A DNA stretch of 64,000 nucleotides, taken from NCBI GenBank assembly GCA_021776735.1, contig JAJFFH010000051.1:1-64000 (forward strand), given 5' to 3'. Numbering within the stretch: position 1 is the first letter of the stretch; the number at the start of each line of letters is the position of its first letter. A program made the translations under genes and the position numbers. The notes below the pieces were generated by a model. The model ran no database searches, was not told the origin of the DNA, and saw nothing but the letters and a program-made list of their open reading frames with translations. Positions 34,017-42,288 of the stretch are shown piece by piece. The DNA is from Planctomycetota bacterium (GTDB taxonomy: Bacteria; Planctomycetota; PLA2).

Positions 34017-35615
34017 ATGCGCAAACTGCTTACGCTGATCCTGGGGCTCGCTCTGTTTTCGCCGGGCTCCCTCCGTGCGGGCGAGCCCGATGCGGTCACC
34101 GCCGAACTGCCGGCGGGAACCCACCTCGTGATCCACGTCCGATCGATCGATCGGGTGGACATGGTTGCGAAAGCGATCGCCCCACTTGTCAAGATGTTTG
34201 GCCCCGCAGAGGGGGCGATGCTCGAGAACGTCAAGGTCTCCGACCTCTTTCAAAAAGAGACCGGCGTCGACCTGGCCATCGTGGACCGAGCCAAGCCCAT
34301 CTACCTGGCCTTGGTGAATCCCGGTTCGAAGTCGCCGCTTGTTGTCGCGCACCCGCAAGGTCGCTTCGACGGCGAGAAGAACCTGCCCGAGGGCATGGTC
34401 GCCAAGACGCGCGGCGCCGCTCTCGTTGTGGCCCAGCGCGCCGACCTCGAACTTGCGGGCCGCGGTACGCCTGTGCCGATCGTTGCCGGCGATGTCGGCG
34501 TCCACGTGTTCGTGAGTCACCTCACGACCAAGTACAAGGACCAGATCGACCAGGGCTTCGGCCAGGTCGCGATGCAGGCGGCGGCCCAGGGGGACCTGCC
34601 CGATCCCATCCGAAAGCTCGTGACCGAGGTAGTCAGTGCGAGCAAGAACATCGTCAACGCCACCGAGTCGATCGACTACGCCCTGACTTGGGACAACGGC
34701 GATGCCTTGGCCGAGGGGCTGATCCGGTTCAAGGACGATTCGGGGGTGCGCAAGGTGCTGCGCCGCGCCGGAAAGGGCGGCGGGAGCGACCTGCTGGGCT
34801 ACCTGCCGACGAATGCCCTGCTGACGGTCGATTCGCGCACGCCGCCGGACATGATGATGAATGAGTTTGGTGCCATGCTTGACCGCGCTTTCGGCGAGGG
34901 CAAGGGCAAGGCGCTGCTGAAACTCATGAACGCCGGCGGTGCCGTGACAGACAGCCTCACCGGCGAGACGGTTGCCTCGATTAGCATGCAGGGCATGTCC
35001 GGGAGTACGGTCACCCTCGCGCGGCTCAAGCCGGGCGTGGACCCCGCCAAGATGTTTGAGACCTACGACATCAAGGGAGCCAACGAGGCGTTTACCCAGC
35101 TTGAGATCCCGATCAAGCTGAAGCTGGAGAAGAACTTTGCCAAGCACGGTGAGACCGCCCTCCATCGCGTCACGTTTGAGTCCGAGAACTTCCAGATCGC
35201 CGTGCTGGCGGCGAACCTGACCACGTTCATTTGTGCCGAGAACGGCGTCCTTTTCTCGGTCCAGTCGCCGACGGCGGAGGAGGACCTGGCCGGGCTCCTG
35301 GATCGATTCCGCAAGGGCGAGAAAAAGGAAAACGCGCACATGCGCGCCATGGCCAAGCTCGGTCCGAACCGGCACATGGGCATCACGTTCAACGCGACCG
35401 CGCTCAAGGATGTCTTGGCGATGGTCGCGATGTTCGTCCCGCAGGCGGGCGCGGTTGCGAACGCGATTCCCGACGACTTCGCGTTTTCAACCGCGATGAC
35501 GCTCAAGGACGGCAACCTGCACTGGCGCGGCAACTGGCCGGTCAAGAAAATCGCCACGGTTGTCAAGGCCGTGATGGGTGGGGTCGCCGAGCCGAAGGAA
35601 GAGGAGTTCGACTAG
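34017..35615 (+). CDS. Exported protein of unknown function (DUF3352-like)
   Basis: 532 residues with a clear signal peptide (MRKLLTLILGLALFSPGSLR, then AGEP). The body has two similar halves beginning with AGTHLVIHVRSIDRVDMVAK and with NALLTVDSRTPPDMMM, the pattern of DUF3352-like proteins common in planctomycetes and cyanobacteria; assignment is tentative. It follows the M50 peptidase gene by 2 bp, so the two are cotranscribed, and ends before a strong terminator. It might be a substrate or partner of the peptidase, which is inference only. Confidence 0.65.
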   Translation: MRKLLTLILGLALFSPGSLRAGEPDAVTAELPAGTHLVIHVRSIDRVDMVAKAIAPLVKMFGPAEGAMLENVKVSDLFQKETGVDLAIVDRAKPIYLALVNPGSKSPLVVAHPQGRFDGEKNLPEGMVAKTRGAALVVAQRADLELAGRGTPVPIVAGDVGVHVFVSHLTTKYKDQIDQGFGQVAMQAAAQGDLPDPIRKLVTEVVSASKNIVNATESIDYALTWDNGDALAEGLIRFKDDSGVRKVLRRAGKGGGSDLLGYLPTNALLTVDSRTPPDMMMNEFGAMLDRAFGEGKGKALLKLMNAGGAVTDSLTGETVASISMQGMSGSTVTLARLKPGVDPAKMFETYDIKGANEAFTQLEIPIKLKLEKNFAKHGETALHRVTFESENFQIAVLAANLTTFICAENGVLFSVQSPTAEEDLAGLLDRFRKGEKKENAHMRAMAKLGPNRHMGITFNATALKDVLAMVAMFVPQAGAVANAIPDDFAFSTAMTLKDGNLHWRGNWPVKKIATVVKAVMGGVAEPKEEEFD

Positions 35616-35645
35616 CCCTTAGGCCTTCGCTCCCGGAAATCCAGG

Positions 35646-35681
35646 GCCCCTGCCGCCGTCGTGCCGCAGGGGCTTTTTTTT
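35646..35681 (+). terminator. Rho-independent terminator
   Basis: GCCCCTGC (35646-35653) pairs with GCAGGGGC (35666-35673), followed by eight T. It ends the M50 operon. Confidence 0.9.
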
Positions 35682-35691
35682 CGGCCTTGCC

Positions 35692-36312
35692 CTACTCCAT
35701 CACTTCCGCTTCGGCGTCGCGGATCAGGTAGAGGTAGTGGACCCGGTCGTCCTCGCCGCGCACCGCGCCGACGGCGAGCCGGCCGCGGACGAGGTAGTAG
35801 TTCAAGACATACTGCGTCGTCGCGCCGCGCTTGAGCACGACGTGCACCGCTTCGTTCGTGCGCGGCACGCCGAAGCAGCACACGGTGTGGTTCGGCATCA
35901 AGAAGAATTCGTTCACGTTGTCCGGGTCGTCGACCGCGTAGTACATGACCCCGCGCAGTTCCACGATCTTGCCATCGAGCGCGAGCACGTCGTCCGGGAT
36001 CAAGTCCGCCTCGGGGTCGTAGTCGAAGTATGAAAGCAGATCGAAGTCGATCGACCGCGCCCCCTTGCGGGGCGGCGGCGCCGGCGGCGGCTGCATCGGC
36101 GCACCCGCCGGGATGTATCCGGACCCCGGCACGACCGCATCGGCCGCGGGAGGCGGCGCACTCCTTGTTGCGTCCCGTTCCGGCGCCGAGGAACGGTCCT
36201 TGTGCGGCGGCTCGGAGAACCAGCACAGCAACAAGAAGCCAAGGACGGCGATGTTTCCGGCAAGACGCGGACTCACGCAAGCATGATACGCGCGAGCGTA
36301 GAGCCGGGACAT
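35692..36312 (-). CDS. DUF3299-like membrane-anchored protein
   Basis: About 206 residues. One membrane span near 20-32 (NIAVLGFLLLCWF), a proline-rich linker, then a domain from about 95 (DVLALDGKIVELRGVMYYAV; FFLMPNHTVCCFGVPRTNEA; YLVRGRLAVG) that fits DUF3299 (an OB-like fold in exported proteins). The start is taken as ATG 36312; the exact start is unsure because GTG inside the leader is possible. The span overlaps a tag variant (36241-36253) in antisense, read NIAVL. Convergent with the preceding operon. Function unknown. Confidence 0.65.
   Translation of the reverse strand: MSRLYARAYHACVSPRLAGNIAVLGFLLLCWFSEPPHKDRSSAPERDATRSAPPPAADAVVPGSGYIPAGAPMQPPPAPPPRKGARSIDFDLLSYFDYDPEADLIPDDVLALDGKIVELRGVMYYAVDDPDNVNEFFLMPNHTVCCFGVPRTNEAVHVVLKRGATTQYVLNYYLVRGRLAVGAVRGEDDRVHYLYLIRDAEAEVME
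36241..36253 (+). repeat. Tag variant (12 of 13) in CDS, antisense
   Basis: AAGGACGGCGATG; antisense within the DUF3299-like gene, where it encodes part of the membrane span. Could be coincidence with IAV codons. Confidence 0.4.
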
Positions 36313-36329
36313 GCCGGGCTTTCCGGGTT

Positions 36330-36433
36330 TCCGGGGTCGGGTCGCGGCAGTGTCGCGGGCCGCGCGAATGATCGACTTCCGCGAATCCAACAAGCGCTAC
36401 GTGAGCGTGAACGTCGGTCGTGAACGCGAACGG
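36330..36433 (+). repeat. REP-like unit at the 3' end of S23 copy 2
   Basis: Contains GGTCGCGGCAGTGTCGCGGG, a GAATGATCGACTTCCGCG block and the core CGCTACGTGAGCGTGAACG with the GAACGCGAACGG tail (36394-36433). It points toward the 3' end of the minus-strand S23 gene, the same geometry as at 480-565. Confidence 0.7.
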
Positions 36434-36473
36434 CTCAAAGGGTGTCCGCCACGCCGAGGCGGACGGGCCGGGA

Positions 36474-36857
36474 TCAACCTGGTTCCGCCAGCCGCCGCTC
36501 GCGGCGGATGAGCCCGGTGAGCATGGCCGCGACCCGGCGCGCGGTCTCCTTGAGCGACTCGACCTCGGCGGCGGACGCCAGTCCGCAGATGTGCAGGAGA
36601 TCCAGCGCGCACGCACACTCACCGCATTCGCCGCGGGCGATGAGAAAGCGTGCCGCCTTGTCCTTGTGGTGCCCGCGATTCGCGCCTTCCGCAATGTTGA
36701 GCACCATCGACGCAGTACAGCGCCGAAGCTGCCGGAGAAGATCGCCGTGCCCGGCAGGTATGTCGCGCACGATCTCTTCAACATCAGAAAACAACCGCAG
36801 CGCGACACGATAGACGTCGAGCCTCTCGTGAGCGAACGGTGTAAGAGAATTGTTCAT
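36474..36857 (-). CDS. Four-helix-bundle protein, S23/IVP type, copy 2
   Basis: 127 residues, about 88% identical to the protein at 58-441 and in the opposite orientation. The family signature SMVLNIAEGANRG is intact. ATG 36857 with TGGAGGAATTCCAC upstream mirrors the SD of copy 1. A frame extending to 37001 has no support. On both sides lie the duplicated repeats: REP-like unit at the 3' end and the GGGCGCC inverted repeat at the 5' end. High identity at nucleotide level with copy 1 implies recent duplication or gene conversion. No associated reverse transcriptase; function unknown. Confidence 0.85.
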   Translation of the reverse strand: MNNSLTPFAHERLDVYRVALRLFSDVEEIVRDIPAGHGDLLRQLRRCTASMVLNIAEGANRGHHKDKAARFLIARGECGECACALDLLHICGLASAAEVESLKETARRVAAMLTGLIRRERRLAEPG

Positions 36858-36884
36858 GTGGAATTCCTCCAGGCTTGCGACGGG

Positions 36885-36929
36885 GGGCGCCAATCGCCCC
36901 ACGCAAGTGGAAGGGGGCGATAGGCGCCC
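36885..36929. repeat. Inverted repeat 5' of S23 copy 2
   Basis: Arms GGGCGCCAATCGCCC (36885-36899) and GGGCGATAGGCGCCC (36915-36929) with one mismatch and a 15-nt spacer. One arm and spacer are shared with the first 34 bases of the window. Confidence 0.75.
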
Positions 36930-37007
36930 TCCCGCCTGGAGGCCAACAAGAATTCGAGCGCCCGCGCAGGGCGCGTTGGTTGGTCCCGCTGTCATCGGCA
37001 TCAGCAG

Positions 37008-37362
37008 GCGCTACGTGAACGTGAACGTCGTTCGTGAACGGGTTCGGGATCGGATTAGGGGATCGGGGATCGGGTTCGGGGTTCGGGGATCGGGGATCGG
37101 GGATCGGGTCGCGACTATGTCGCGGGTCGTTCGAGTGATCGACTCCCGCGTATGCAGCAAGCGCTACGTGAACGTGAAACGTCGTTCGTGAACGCGAACG
37201 GTTCGGGTTCGGGGTTCGGTTCGGGTTCGGGTTCGGGGTTCGGGTTCGGGTTCGGGTTCGGGTTCGGGTTCGGGTGGCGGTCATGTCGCGGGTGGTTGGA
37301 ATGGTCGACTTCCGCGTACTTGGCAGGCGCTACGTGAACGTCGTTCGTGAACGCGAACGGAT
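37008..37362 (+). repeat. Three REP-like units with GGTTCG/GGGATC microsatellites
   Basis: Units at 37008-37041, 37161-37201 and 37327-37360 share CTACGTGAACGT and GTTCGTGAACG. Between them are arrays rich in GGGATCGGG/GGGTTCGGG (37041-37105) and (GGTTCG)n-like (37199-37272), each followed by GTCGCG-rich and GTCGACTTCCGCG/GATCGACTCCCGCG blocks. No gene is supported in 36930-37431. Confidence 0.8.
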
Positions 37363-37431
37363 CGATCGCCTGGCCGGATGAACTCGGGTGCGGATCGGTT
37401 GTCGGGCGCTCCCCGTCGAAAGGAGTCTTCC

Positions 37432-37839
37432 ATGACCGACAACCGAAACTTCTCCGCTGCTTCCCGAGGATCTTCTCTGGCGCCGCATCAGCGGCTGGAT
37501 GTCTATCGCGTCGCGGTCTTGTTGTTTGCTGGGGTCGAAGACTCCGCCTCCTCGTTTCCCCGTGGATACGGAGCGATCAAGGACCAGTTGCGGCGTTGCG
37601 CTACCGCTACGGTGCTCAACATCGCCGAAGGCGCGGGGCGGTGGAAGCCCGCCGACAAGGCGTACCGTTACACGATTGCGCAGGCGGAGTGTCTTGAGTG
37701 TGCCGCGGCTCTTGAGTTGGCCACGATTGTCGAGGTCATGCCCCGACAGACATCCGACGAGCTGCTCTCGTTTGCCAGCCGGATCGGGGCGATGTTGACG
37801 CGGCTCATCCAGAGTCAGCGTGCAAGGACGCCGGTTTGA
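37432..37839 (+). CDS. Four-helix-bundle protein, S23/IVP type, diverged copy 3
   Basis: 135 residues. The same fold and signature as the other two copies (RLDVYRVAVLLFAGVEDSA near 18-36; ATATVLNIAEGAGRWKPADK near 62-80) but well diverged, so an older paralogue. ATG 37432 is chosen because AGGAG sits 6 nt upstream; a longer frame starts at 37378. It sits between two REP-like units, both in the same orientation as the gene. Three such genes in 64 kb, each with the same repeat family, indicates that the gene and repeat travel together. Function unknown. Confidence 0.82.
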   Translation: MTDNRNFSAASRGSSLAPHQRLDVYRVAVLLFAGVEDSASSFPRGYGAIKDQLRRCATATVLNIAEGAGRWKPADKAYRYTIAQAECLECAAALELATIVEVMPRQTSDELLSFASRIGAMLTRLIQSQRARTPV

Positions 37840-37861
37840 TCCCGGCGCGCGGCGACGGCAA

Positions 37862-37912
37862 GCACTACGTGAACGTGAGCGTCGCTTCGTGAACGCGAAC
37901 GGGGTCGGGGTC
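37862..37912 (+). repeat. REP-like unit and GGGGTC tract 3' of S23 copy 3
   Basis: CTACGTGAACGTGAGCGTCG followed by a GAACGCGAACGG tail and GGGGTCGGGGTCGGG. Confidence 0.75.
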
Positions 37913-38021
37913 GGGAGGGCGCCCATCGAAGAGCTGCGAGGCGACCAGTCGTTCGCTGGGACCCGGAGATGCGCGTCGGCCTGCAGCGTAAACGGGCAGG
38001 ATGCTTGTCCGCTCCGCTGGA

Positions 38022-38044
38022 GAAAATCCGTCCGGCGGGTTTTC
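38022..38044. repeat. Hairpin at 3' end of HEAT-repeat gene
   Basis: GAAAATCCG and CGGGTTTTC arms (one G-T) ending 1 nt before the stop codon of the minus-strand gene; same placement as the hairpin at 32317. Confidence 0.55.
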
Positions 38045-38045
38045 C

Positions 38046-39734
38046 CTACCAAACGTCGTCGAGCAGGTCGCGCACCGCCTTCGGGCCGTGTTCGCGAAGC
38101 TCCTGCACGATCGGGCGGGCGTCGGGCGAGCGCATGCGGCGCAGGGCGCGCACGCAGAGTTTCTGCAGCTCGGTCAGCTTGCGGCGGCCGAATGAAAAGC
38201 CGCGAACGTCGCACTGGTCGGCGAGAAGTCTGGCGACGTGTCCGTCGCCGATGCGCGACAGCATTTCGAAGAAGTCCTGCGCTTCCTGGGTGGGACGGCG
38301 ATCGAATTCGCCCGTCTGGAGGAACTGCGTGAACAGATCGGCGACCCGGGGCGCGTCCTGCTTCTTGAGCGCCCCGCGGACGGCGCGGCGGACCCGCTCG
38401 GAGTCGTCGCGGAGTGTATCGACGAGGACCTCGCGCAGCTTCGGCGACTTGCTTCGGCCCAGGATCGACACCACGGTCAGGCGAGTTGTCTCGGGAAGAC
38501 GGCCGAGGTCGCCGGTGAGCTCCTGCAGCGCGGCATCGGACCCGATGTCGAGGAGGATGGGAGCGATTCGTTCGCGAACCTCGGGCGTGCCGTCGCGGTA
38601 TCGCGGGATCAGCGCGGTCACCGCGGTTTCACCGTAGACGCGCACGGCGTGAGCGGCGACGGCGAAATGCCGGGTCTCGGCCAGCCACTCCGCGACCGTT
38701 ACGGCGGTCTCGTTGCCGAGCAGGACGAACAACTCACCGAGGCGGCGCATGTCGATGTATTCGTGCGCGTCGAGGCCCGTCAGCAGGGTCCAGAGGTTGT
38801 CGTGCCGGCGCATTCGATCCAGCGTCGCCTCGCCTGCGCGGGAGAGCAGCTTCTGGTTCGACCGACTCATCTGGAGCGCTCGTTCGCCTGCGGCGAGAAC
38901 GCTGTCGAGGAGTCCGGTTCCGCACAGCGACGCCGTCAGGGAACCGATCGCGTTCTCGATGGTCTCCGCGTCTTCGCCGGTGTGTTCCTCGCGGGCCAGC
39001 GCGTGCACGATCCTCAACGCGTGCTGGATCGTGTTCTCGAACCCGTCCCCTTCGACATCGCGCTTGATCGTCTTCTGTTCGTTCTCCGTCAGCGCGAACC
39101 GGTCGTCGGGCGCGGTTTCGAACGCGTCGCCGAAGACATCGCCGTCCGTTCCTGCCGCCTCCGTCGTTTCGTCGCCGGCCTTCGCGGCCTCGGCGGTGAA
39201 GTCGGATCCGGTCGGCGGATCATCCGGCCCGCTCATCCGCCGCATCTCTTGTGCGAACGTGGCCGGGTCGCGCGCGGCGGCGTCGAACTCGTCGTCCTCG
39301 TCGGCGTCGAGCAGAACCTGGACGTGCTTCAGGTCGGCTTCCCAGAGCAGGGACGCGTAGTCGTGGCCGCCGTCCGGCTGTTCGGTGAGGACCGAGACGA
39401 GCCGGCGCATCTCGTCGGGATCGATGCCGCGCTTGAGGACGAGGCCGACGACGCCGTGGTCGTACAGCGCACTCGGCACGACCTCGTTCTCGCTCGTCGC
39501 CGAGTACACGACCTCGTCGGCCAGCAGGATGCGCCGGTCATGGAACTTAAGCGACATCGGACCCGCCGCCGTGGCCATGTCCCAACGCTTGCGCAGCGCC
39601 CGCATCATGTCCGCGAGCGCGGGATGCGATTCCTCGTAGAGCCGGTGGCTGCGGACGACGCGCACAAGCTCACGCACGAAGTCGCGCGCGGCGCCCAGCT
39701 CCACCTCGGAGTAGATTCCCAGCCGTTCAGACAT
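38046..39734 (-). CDS. HEAT-repeat protein, cytoplasmic
   Basis: 562 residues without signal peptide. An N-terminal domain (about 1-150; ARDFVRELVRVVRSHRLYEE; GPMSLKFHDRRILLADEVVY) is common to planctomycete and deltaproteobacterial proteins of unknown role. An acidic linker follows (about 155-225) containing an exact tag copy, AGTDGDVFGDA, then HEAT repeats (about 320-560; TRLTVVSILGRSKSPKLREV; DDSERVRRAVRGALKKQ). ATG 39734 (MSERLGIYSEVELG) is preferred over a frame to 39770. Probably a scaffold; partner unknown. Confidence 0.7.
   Translation of the reverse strand: MSERLGIYSEVELGAARDFVRELVRVVRSHRLYEESHPALADMMRALRKRWDMATAAGPMSLKFHDRRILLADEVVYSATSENEVVPSALYDHGVVGLVLKRGIDPDEMRRLVSVLTEQPDGGHDYASLLWEADLKHVQVLLDADEDDEFDAAARDPATFAQEMRRMSGPDDPPTGSDFTAEAAKAGDETTEAAGTDGDVFGDAFETAPDDRFALTENEQKTIKRDVEGDGFENTIQHALRIVHALAREEHTGEDAETIENAIGSLTASLCGTGLLDSVLAAGERALQMSRSNQKLLSRAGEATLDRMRRHDNLWTLLTGLDAHEYIDMRRLGELFVLLGNETAVTVAEWLAETRHFAVAAHAVRVYGETAVTALIPRYRDGTPEVRERIAPILLDIGSDAALQELTGDLGRLPETTRLTVVSILGRSKSPKLREVLVDTLRDDSERVRRAVRGALKKQDAPRVADLFTQFLQTGEFDRRPTQEAQDFFEMLSRIGDGHVARLLADQCDVRGFSFGRRKLTELQKLCVRALRRMRSPDARPIVQELREHGPKAVRDLLDDVW
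39137..39154 (-). repeat. Tag, exact core in CDS linker (sense, TDGDV)
   Basis: Minus-strand CAGGAACGGACGGCGATG, read Gly-Thr-Asp-Gly-Asp-Val, in the acidic linker of the HEAT-repeat protein. Confidence 0.85.
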
Positions 39735-39950
39735 GGTCCATTGCCCTATCGACCGAACGCCCCCCGCCAATTCAGCGCTGCGCCCGGTTTCGGGCCGTCG
39801 TTCGCCGTCCCGTACGGAGCCAAGCCAAGGAGAGCAGTTTCAGGGGGTCCGGGGGCACAACCCGGTGCGACGGAAGGGCTTGGCGCATGCTCGATGGGAT
39901 TTGGACCCCGCGCGTGAACCTCACCAGAACGCTTCGCGCCGACGAGCGTT

Positions 39951-40415
39951 TCAGCGGCCCTTGCCGGCGGCCTGTTCGTGAAGGCGGTGCCCACGCCACG
40001 AGTCGGTCGTTTCAACGACGCGGGCGTTCGTTAGCAGCGAGCGTTGCGGGTCGATGTCGGCGCCGATTGCGTAGGTCCGGCCCGTCTGCGCGAGAAAGGA
40101 GACCGACCCTTCGAGAAACGAGGCGCCCGTCGCTTTCGACGATCGTTCGCGGAACCAAACGAACGATAGGTGATGAAGCCCGGGCAGCAACTCGATCCAG
40201 CGGGGCCGCCCCCTGGAGAGTGAGATCTCCAACTCTGCGCGATCGACGCGTGCGACGATGATCGTGCCGGTCGTTGTTGTCGTCCCGGCGACGGAGCCGG
40301 TGGATGCGTTTTCCAGCAAGGCGATTTGGTCGAGCGGCCGCGCCGGGCCTTCGTACTGCCTGCCGGCGCCGCAGCCGATCACGGCGGCCAGGCAGACCCA
40401 GTACAATATGGCCAT
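39951..40415 (-). CDS. Lipoprotein of unknown function
   Basis: 154 residues with lipobox VIGC (Cys15) in AILYWVCLAAVIGCGAG. The body (PRWIELLPGLHHLSFVWFRE; GSVSFLAQTGRTYAIGADID) resembles beta-sandwich extracytoplasmic domains seen after lipoboxes. Its ATG lies in the palindrome CCATGG, whose other strand supplies the ATG of the divergent lipoprotein gene, so the two start codons overlap. The 39735-39950 gap beyond its upstream neighbour has no gene that I can support. Confidence 0.65.
   Translation of the reverse strand: MAILYWVCLAAVIGCGAGRQYEGPARPLDQIALLENASTGSVAGTTTTTGTIIVARVDRAELEISLSRGRPRWIELLPGLHHLSFVWFRERSSKATGASFLEGSVSFLAQTGRTYAIGADIDPQRSLLTNARVVETTDSWRGHRLHEQAAGKGR
40402..40407 (+). 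promoter_or_regulatory. TACAAT box 6 nt before start codon
   Basis: TACAAT at 40402-40407, then ATG at 40414; no room for a Shine-Dalgarno site, so a leaderless mRNA is likely. Confidence 0.45.
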
Positions 40416-40859
40416 GGAGCGTAGCAGCGTACACGTTCCTGTCAGCCGGTGCTTGATGGCGGGGCTCGTCTTCGTCGCGGGCTGCCGCTCCTCGGAATCG
40501 ACCGTGCTTGCGGACGAGGACTACGGCCCTTTCCCCGACAACTACCGTGAACTGGCGAAGGCATATCTCGCGAAGGAACTCGTCCCCGACGCCGCGCCGC
40601 GCTTTCGCTTTTCTCGGCCGATTCAGGGTTACATCCGCGGGATCCCCGCCGAGGGCGGCAAGATTCTCGATGTCGGTTGGGTTGTTGTCGTTGGCTTGAG
40701 TTGGAAAGAGAGCTCCGGCGGATACACGAAGGACAAGCTGCATCGCTTGCTCATCCGGGAGGGCGCCGTACGGTCGAGGTTCGCGGCAACATGTGGTTCC
40801 GCGAGCCATGGCTGAAGGAAAAGTACAAGCCTGCGCTCGACGACCGACCCCCTCCGTAG
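40414..40859 (+). pseudogene. Lipoprotein gene with frameshift
   Basis: From ATG 40414 a lipoprotein is encoded (LMAGLVFVAGCRSSE, Cys near residue 24) with body YGPFPDNYRELAKAYLAKEL and RPIQGYIRGIPAEGGK. After about 40768 the zero frame turns into unlikely sequence and stops at 40815, whereas another frame continues well (TVEVRGNMWFREPWLKEKYK) to a stop at 40859. A single-base frameshift near 40768, in GGGAGGGCGCC, is the simplest reading; it could be real or an assembly error. The protein resembles small planctomycete lipoproteins of unknown role. Confidence 0.6.
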
Positions 40860-40931
40860 GCTCCCGTTCGGGTGCGTTGTTTGTTGCCGACCGACGTACG
40901 CCGCGCGGGGCCAACGATTCCCTGCGTAGCG

Positions 40932-40960
40932 GATTCTCTGGAGAATCGCCGTCCGTTTGC
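40932..40960 (-). repeat. Hairpin fused to tag, 3' of acyl-CoA dehydrogenase gene
   Basis: GATTCTC-TG-GAGAATC (40932-40947) overlaps the minus-strand tag GCAAACGGACGGCGATT (40944-40960). It lies 22 bp past the stop of the minus-strand gene. Confidence 0.75.
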
Positions 40961-40982
40961 GTCGTTCAGGTGCCTATCGGGC

Positions 40983-42146
40983 TCAACGAAACGCTTCCAC
41001 GCCCGTGATCTTGTGGCCCAGGATCAGGGTGTGGATGTCGTGGGTGCCCTCGTAGGTGATGACCGACTCGAGGTTGCACATGTGGCGCATTACCTGGTAC
41101 TCGCCCGTGATGCCGTTGGCGCCCAGCATGTCGCGGCAGGTGCGGGCGATCTGCAGGGCGTGCCAGCAGGCGTTGCGTTTGGCCATCGAGACCTGTTGCG
41201 GCGTCATCTTGCCCGCCTCCTTGAGGCGTCCGAGGCGCAGGTTCATGAGCTGCATCTTCGTGATCTCGGAAAGCATCTCGGCGAGCTTGGCCTGCACGAG
41301 TTGGCGACCGGCGAGCGGCCTGCCGAACTGGACGCGTTCCGCGACGTAGCGGCGCGCTTCGTCGTAGCACGCCATCGCGGCACCCGCGGCGCCCCAGGCG
41401 ATGCCCGAGCGCGCCTGCGTGAGGCAGTTGAGCGGTCCCTTCAGGCCGGACACGCCGGGGAAGATCGCATCGGCCGGTACTTCGACGTCCTGGAGTATGA
41501 GCTCTGACGTGTCGGACGCGCGCAGCGAGTACTTGTGTTTCATCTGCTGCTGCGTGAAGCCGGGCGTGCCCTTTTCCACGAGGAAGCCGTGCACCCTGCC
41601 GTCGAGTTTGGCCCACACCAACGCGACGTCGGACATCGACCCGTTCGTGATCCACATCTTCGCGCCGTTGAGCACGTAGCCGTTGTCGGTCTTTTTTGCC
41701 TTCGTTTCCATGCCGCCGGGGTCGGAGCCGTGGTCGGGTTCGGTGAGGCCGAAGCAGCCGATCGCTTCGCCGCGATGCATCGCCGGCAGCCAGCGCTGTT
41801 TTTGCTCCTCGGAACCGAACGCGTGGATCGGCCACATGACCAGTGAACCCTGCACGGACACGAACGAGCGGATGCCGCTGTCGCCGCGCTCCAGCTCCTG
41901 CAGGATGAGGCCGTACGCGACCGGTCCGAGTCCGGGACAGTCGTACCCGTCGATGCCGGCGCCGAGCAGCCCGAGTTCCGCCATCTCCGCGATCAACTCC
42001 ATCGGGAACGTTCCTGCCAGGTAGTGGTCGCTGATGTCGGGCAAGACCCGTTCTTCCACCCAGTCCCGGACCGAGTCGCGGACCATCCGCTCCTCTTCGG
42101 TAAGCAACTCGTCGAGGGCGAAGAAGTCCGGACTCTCGTAGGCCAT
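40983..42146 (-). CDS. Acyl-CoA dehydrogenase, glutaryl-CoA dehydrogenase-like
   Basis: 387 residues. FAD/acyl-CoA binding motifs CFGLTEPDHGSDPGGMETKA and ALVWAKLDGRVHGFLVEKGT, and near the C-terminus MRHMCNLESVITYEGTHDIH with the catalytic glutamate in YEGTHDIH. This C-terminal block and overall length most resemble glutaryl-CoA dehydrogenases, which oxidise and decarboxylate glutaryl-CoA to crotonyl-CoA in lysine/tryptophan breakdown; substrate cannot be fixed without the binding-site arginine checked. ATG 42146 lies 7 nt after a minus-strand TAGCTT box, suggesting a leaderless mRNA. Monocistronic. Confidence 0.88.
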   Translation of the reverse strand: MAYESPDFFALDELLTEEERMVRDSVRDWVEERVLPDISDHYLAGTFPMELIAEMAELGLLGAGIDGYDCPGLGPVAYGLILQELERGDSGIRSFVSVQGSLVMWPIHAFGSEEQKQRWLPAMHRGEAIGCFGLTEPDHGSDPGGMETKAKKTDNGYVLNGAKMWITNGSMSDVALVWAKLDGRVHGFLVEKGTPGFTQQQMKHKYSLRASDTSELILQDVEVPADAIFPGVSGLKGPLNCLTQARSGIAWGAAGAAMACYDEARRYVAERVQFGRPLAGRQLVQAKLAEMLSEITKMQLMNLRLGRLKEAGKMTPQQVSMAKRNACWHALQIARTCRDMLGANGITGEYQVMRHMCNLESVITYEGTHDIHTLILGHKITGVEAFR

Positions 42147-42288
42147 GACGCAAAGCTACCACAGCGAAAAAGGAGACCGGCGTAAGGAATCCGCACACTG
42201 GCCGAAATGCGTGTGATTCCGTAAGTCGTTATATGGAAGTGGGTTATGAAGTGCCTTGATACGGCACGCCTTGTGATACTAGTCCGCC

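Noticed and set aside
37041-37272. CRISPR array
   Set aside because: Repeats are hexanucleotide arrays and REP-like units of uneven spacing; there are no equal-length spacers and no cas genes.
36930-37300. Diversity-generating retroelement linked to the S23/Avd-type genes
   Set aside because: No reverse transcriptase, template repeat or variable repeat is visible in the window.
39735-39950. Small proteins in the gap after the HEAT gene
   Set aside because: Frames on both strands are Pro/Arg-rich, mutually overlapping and without SD or motifs.
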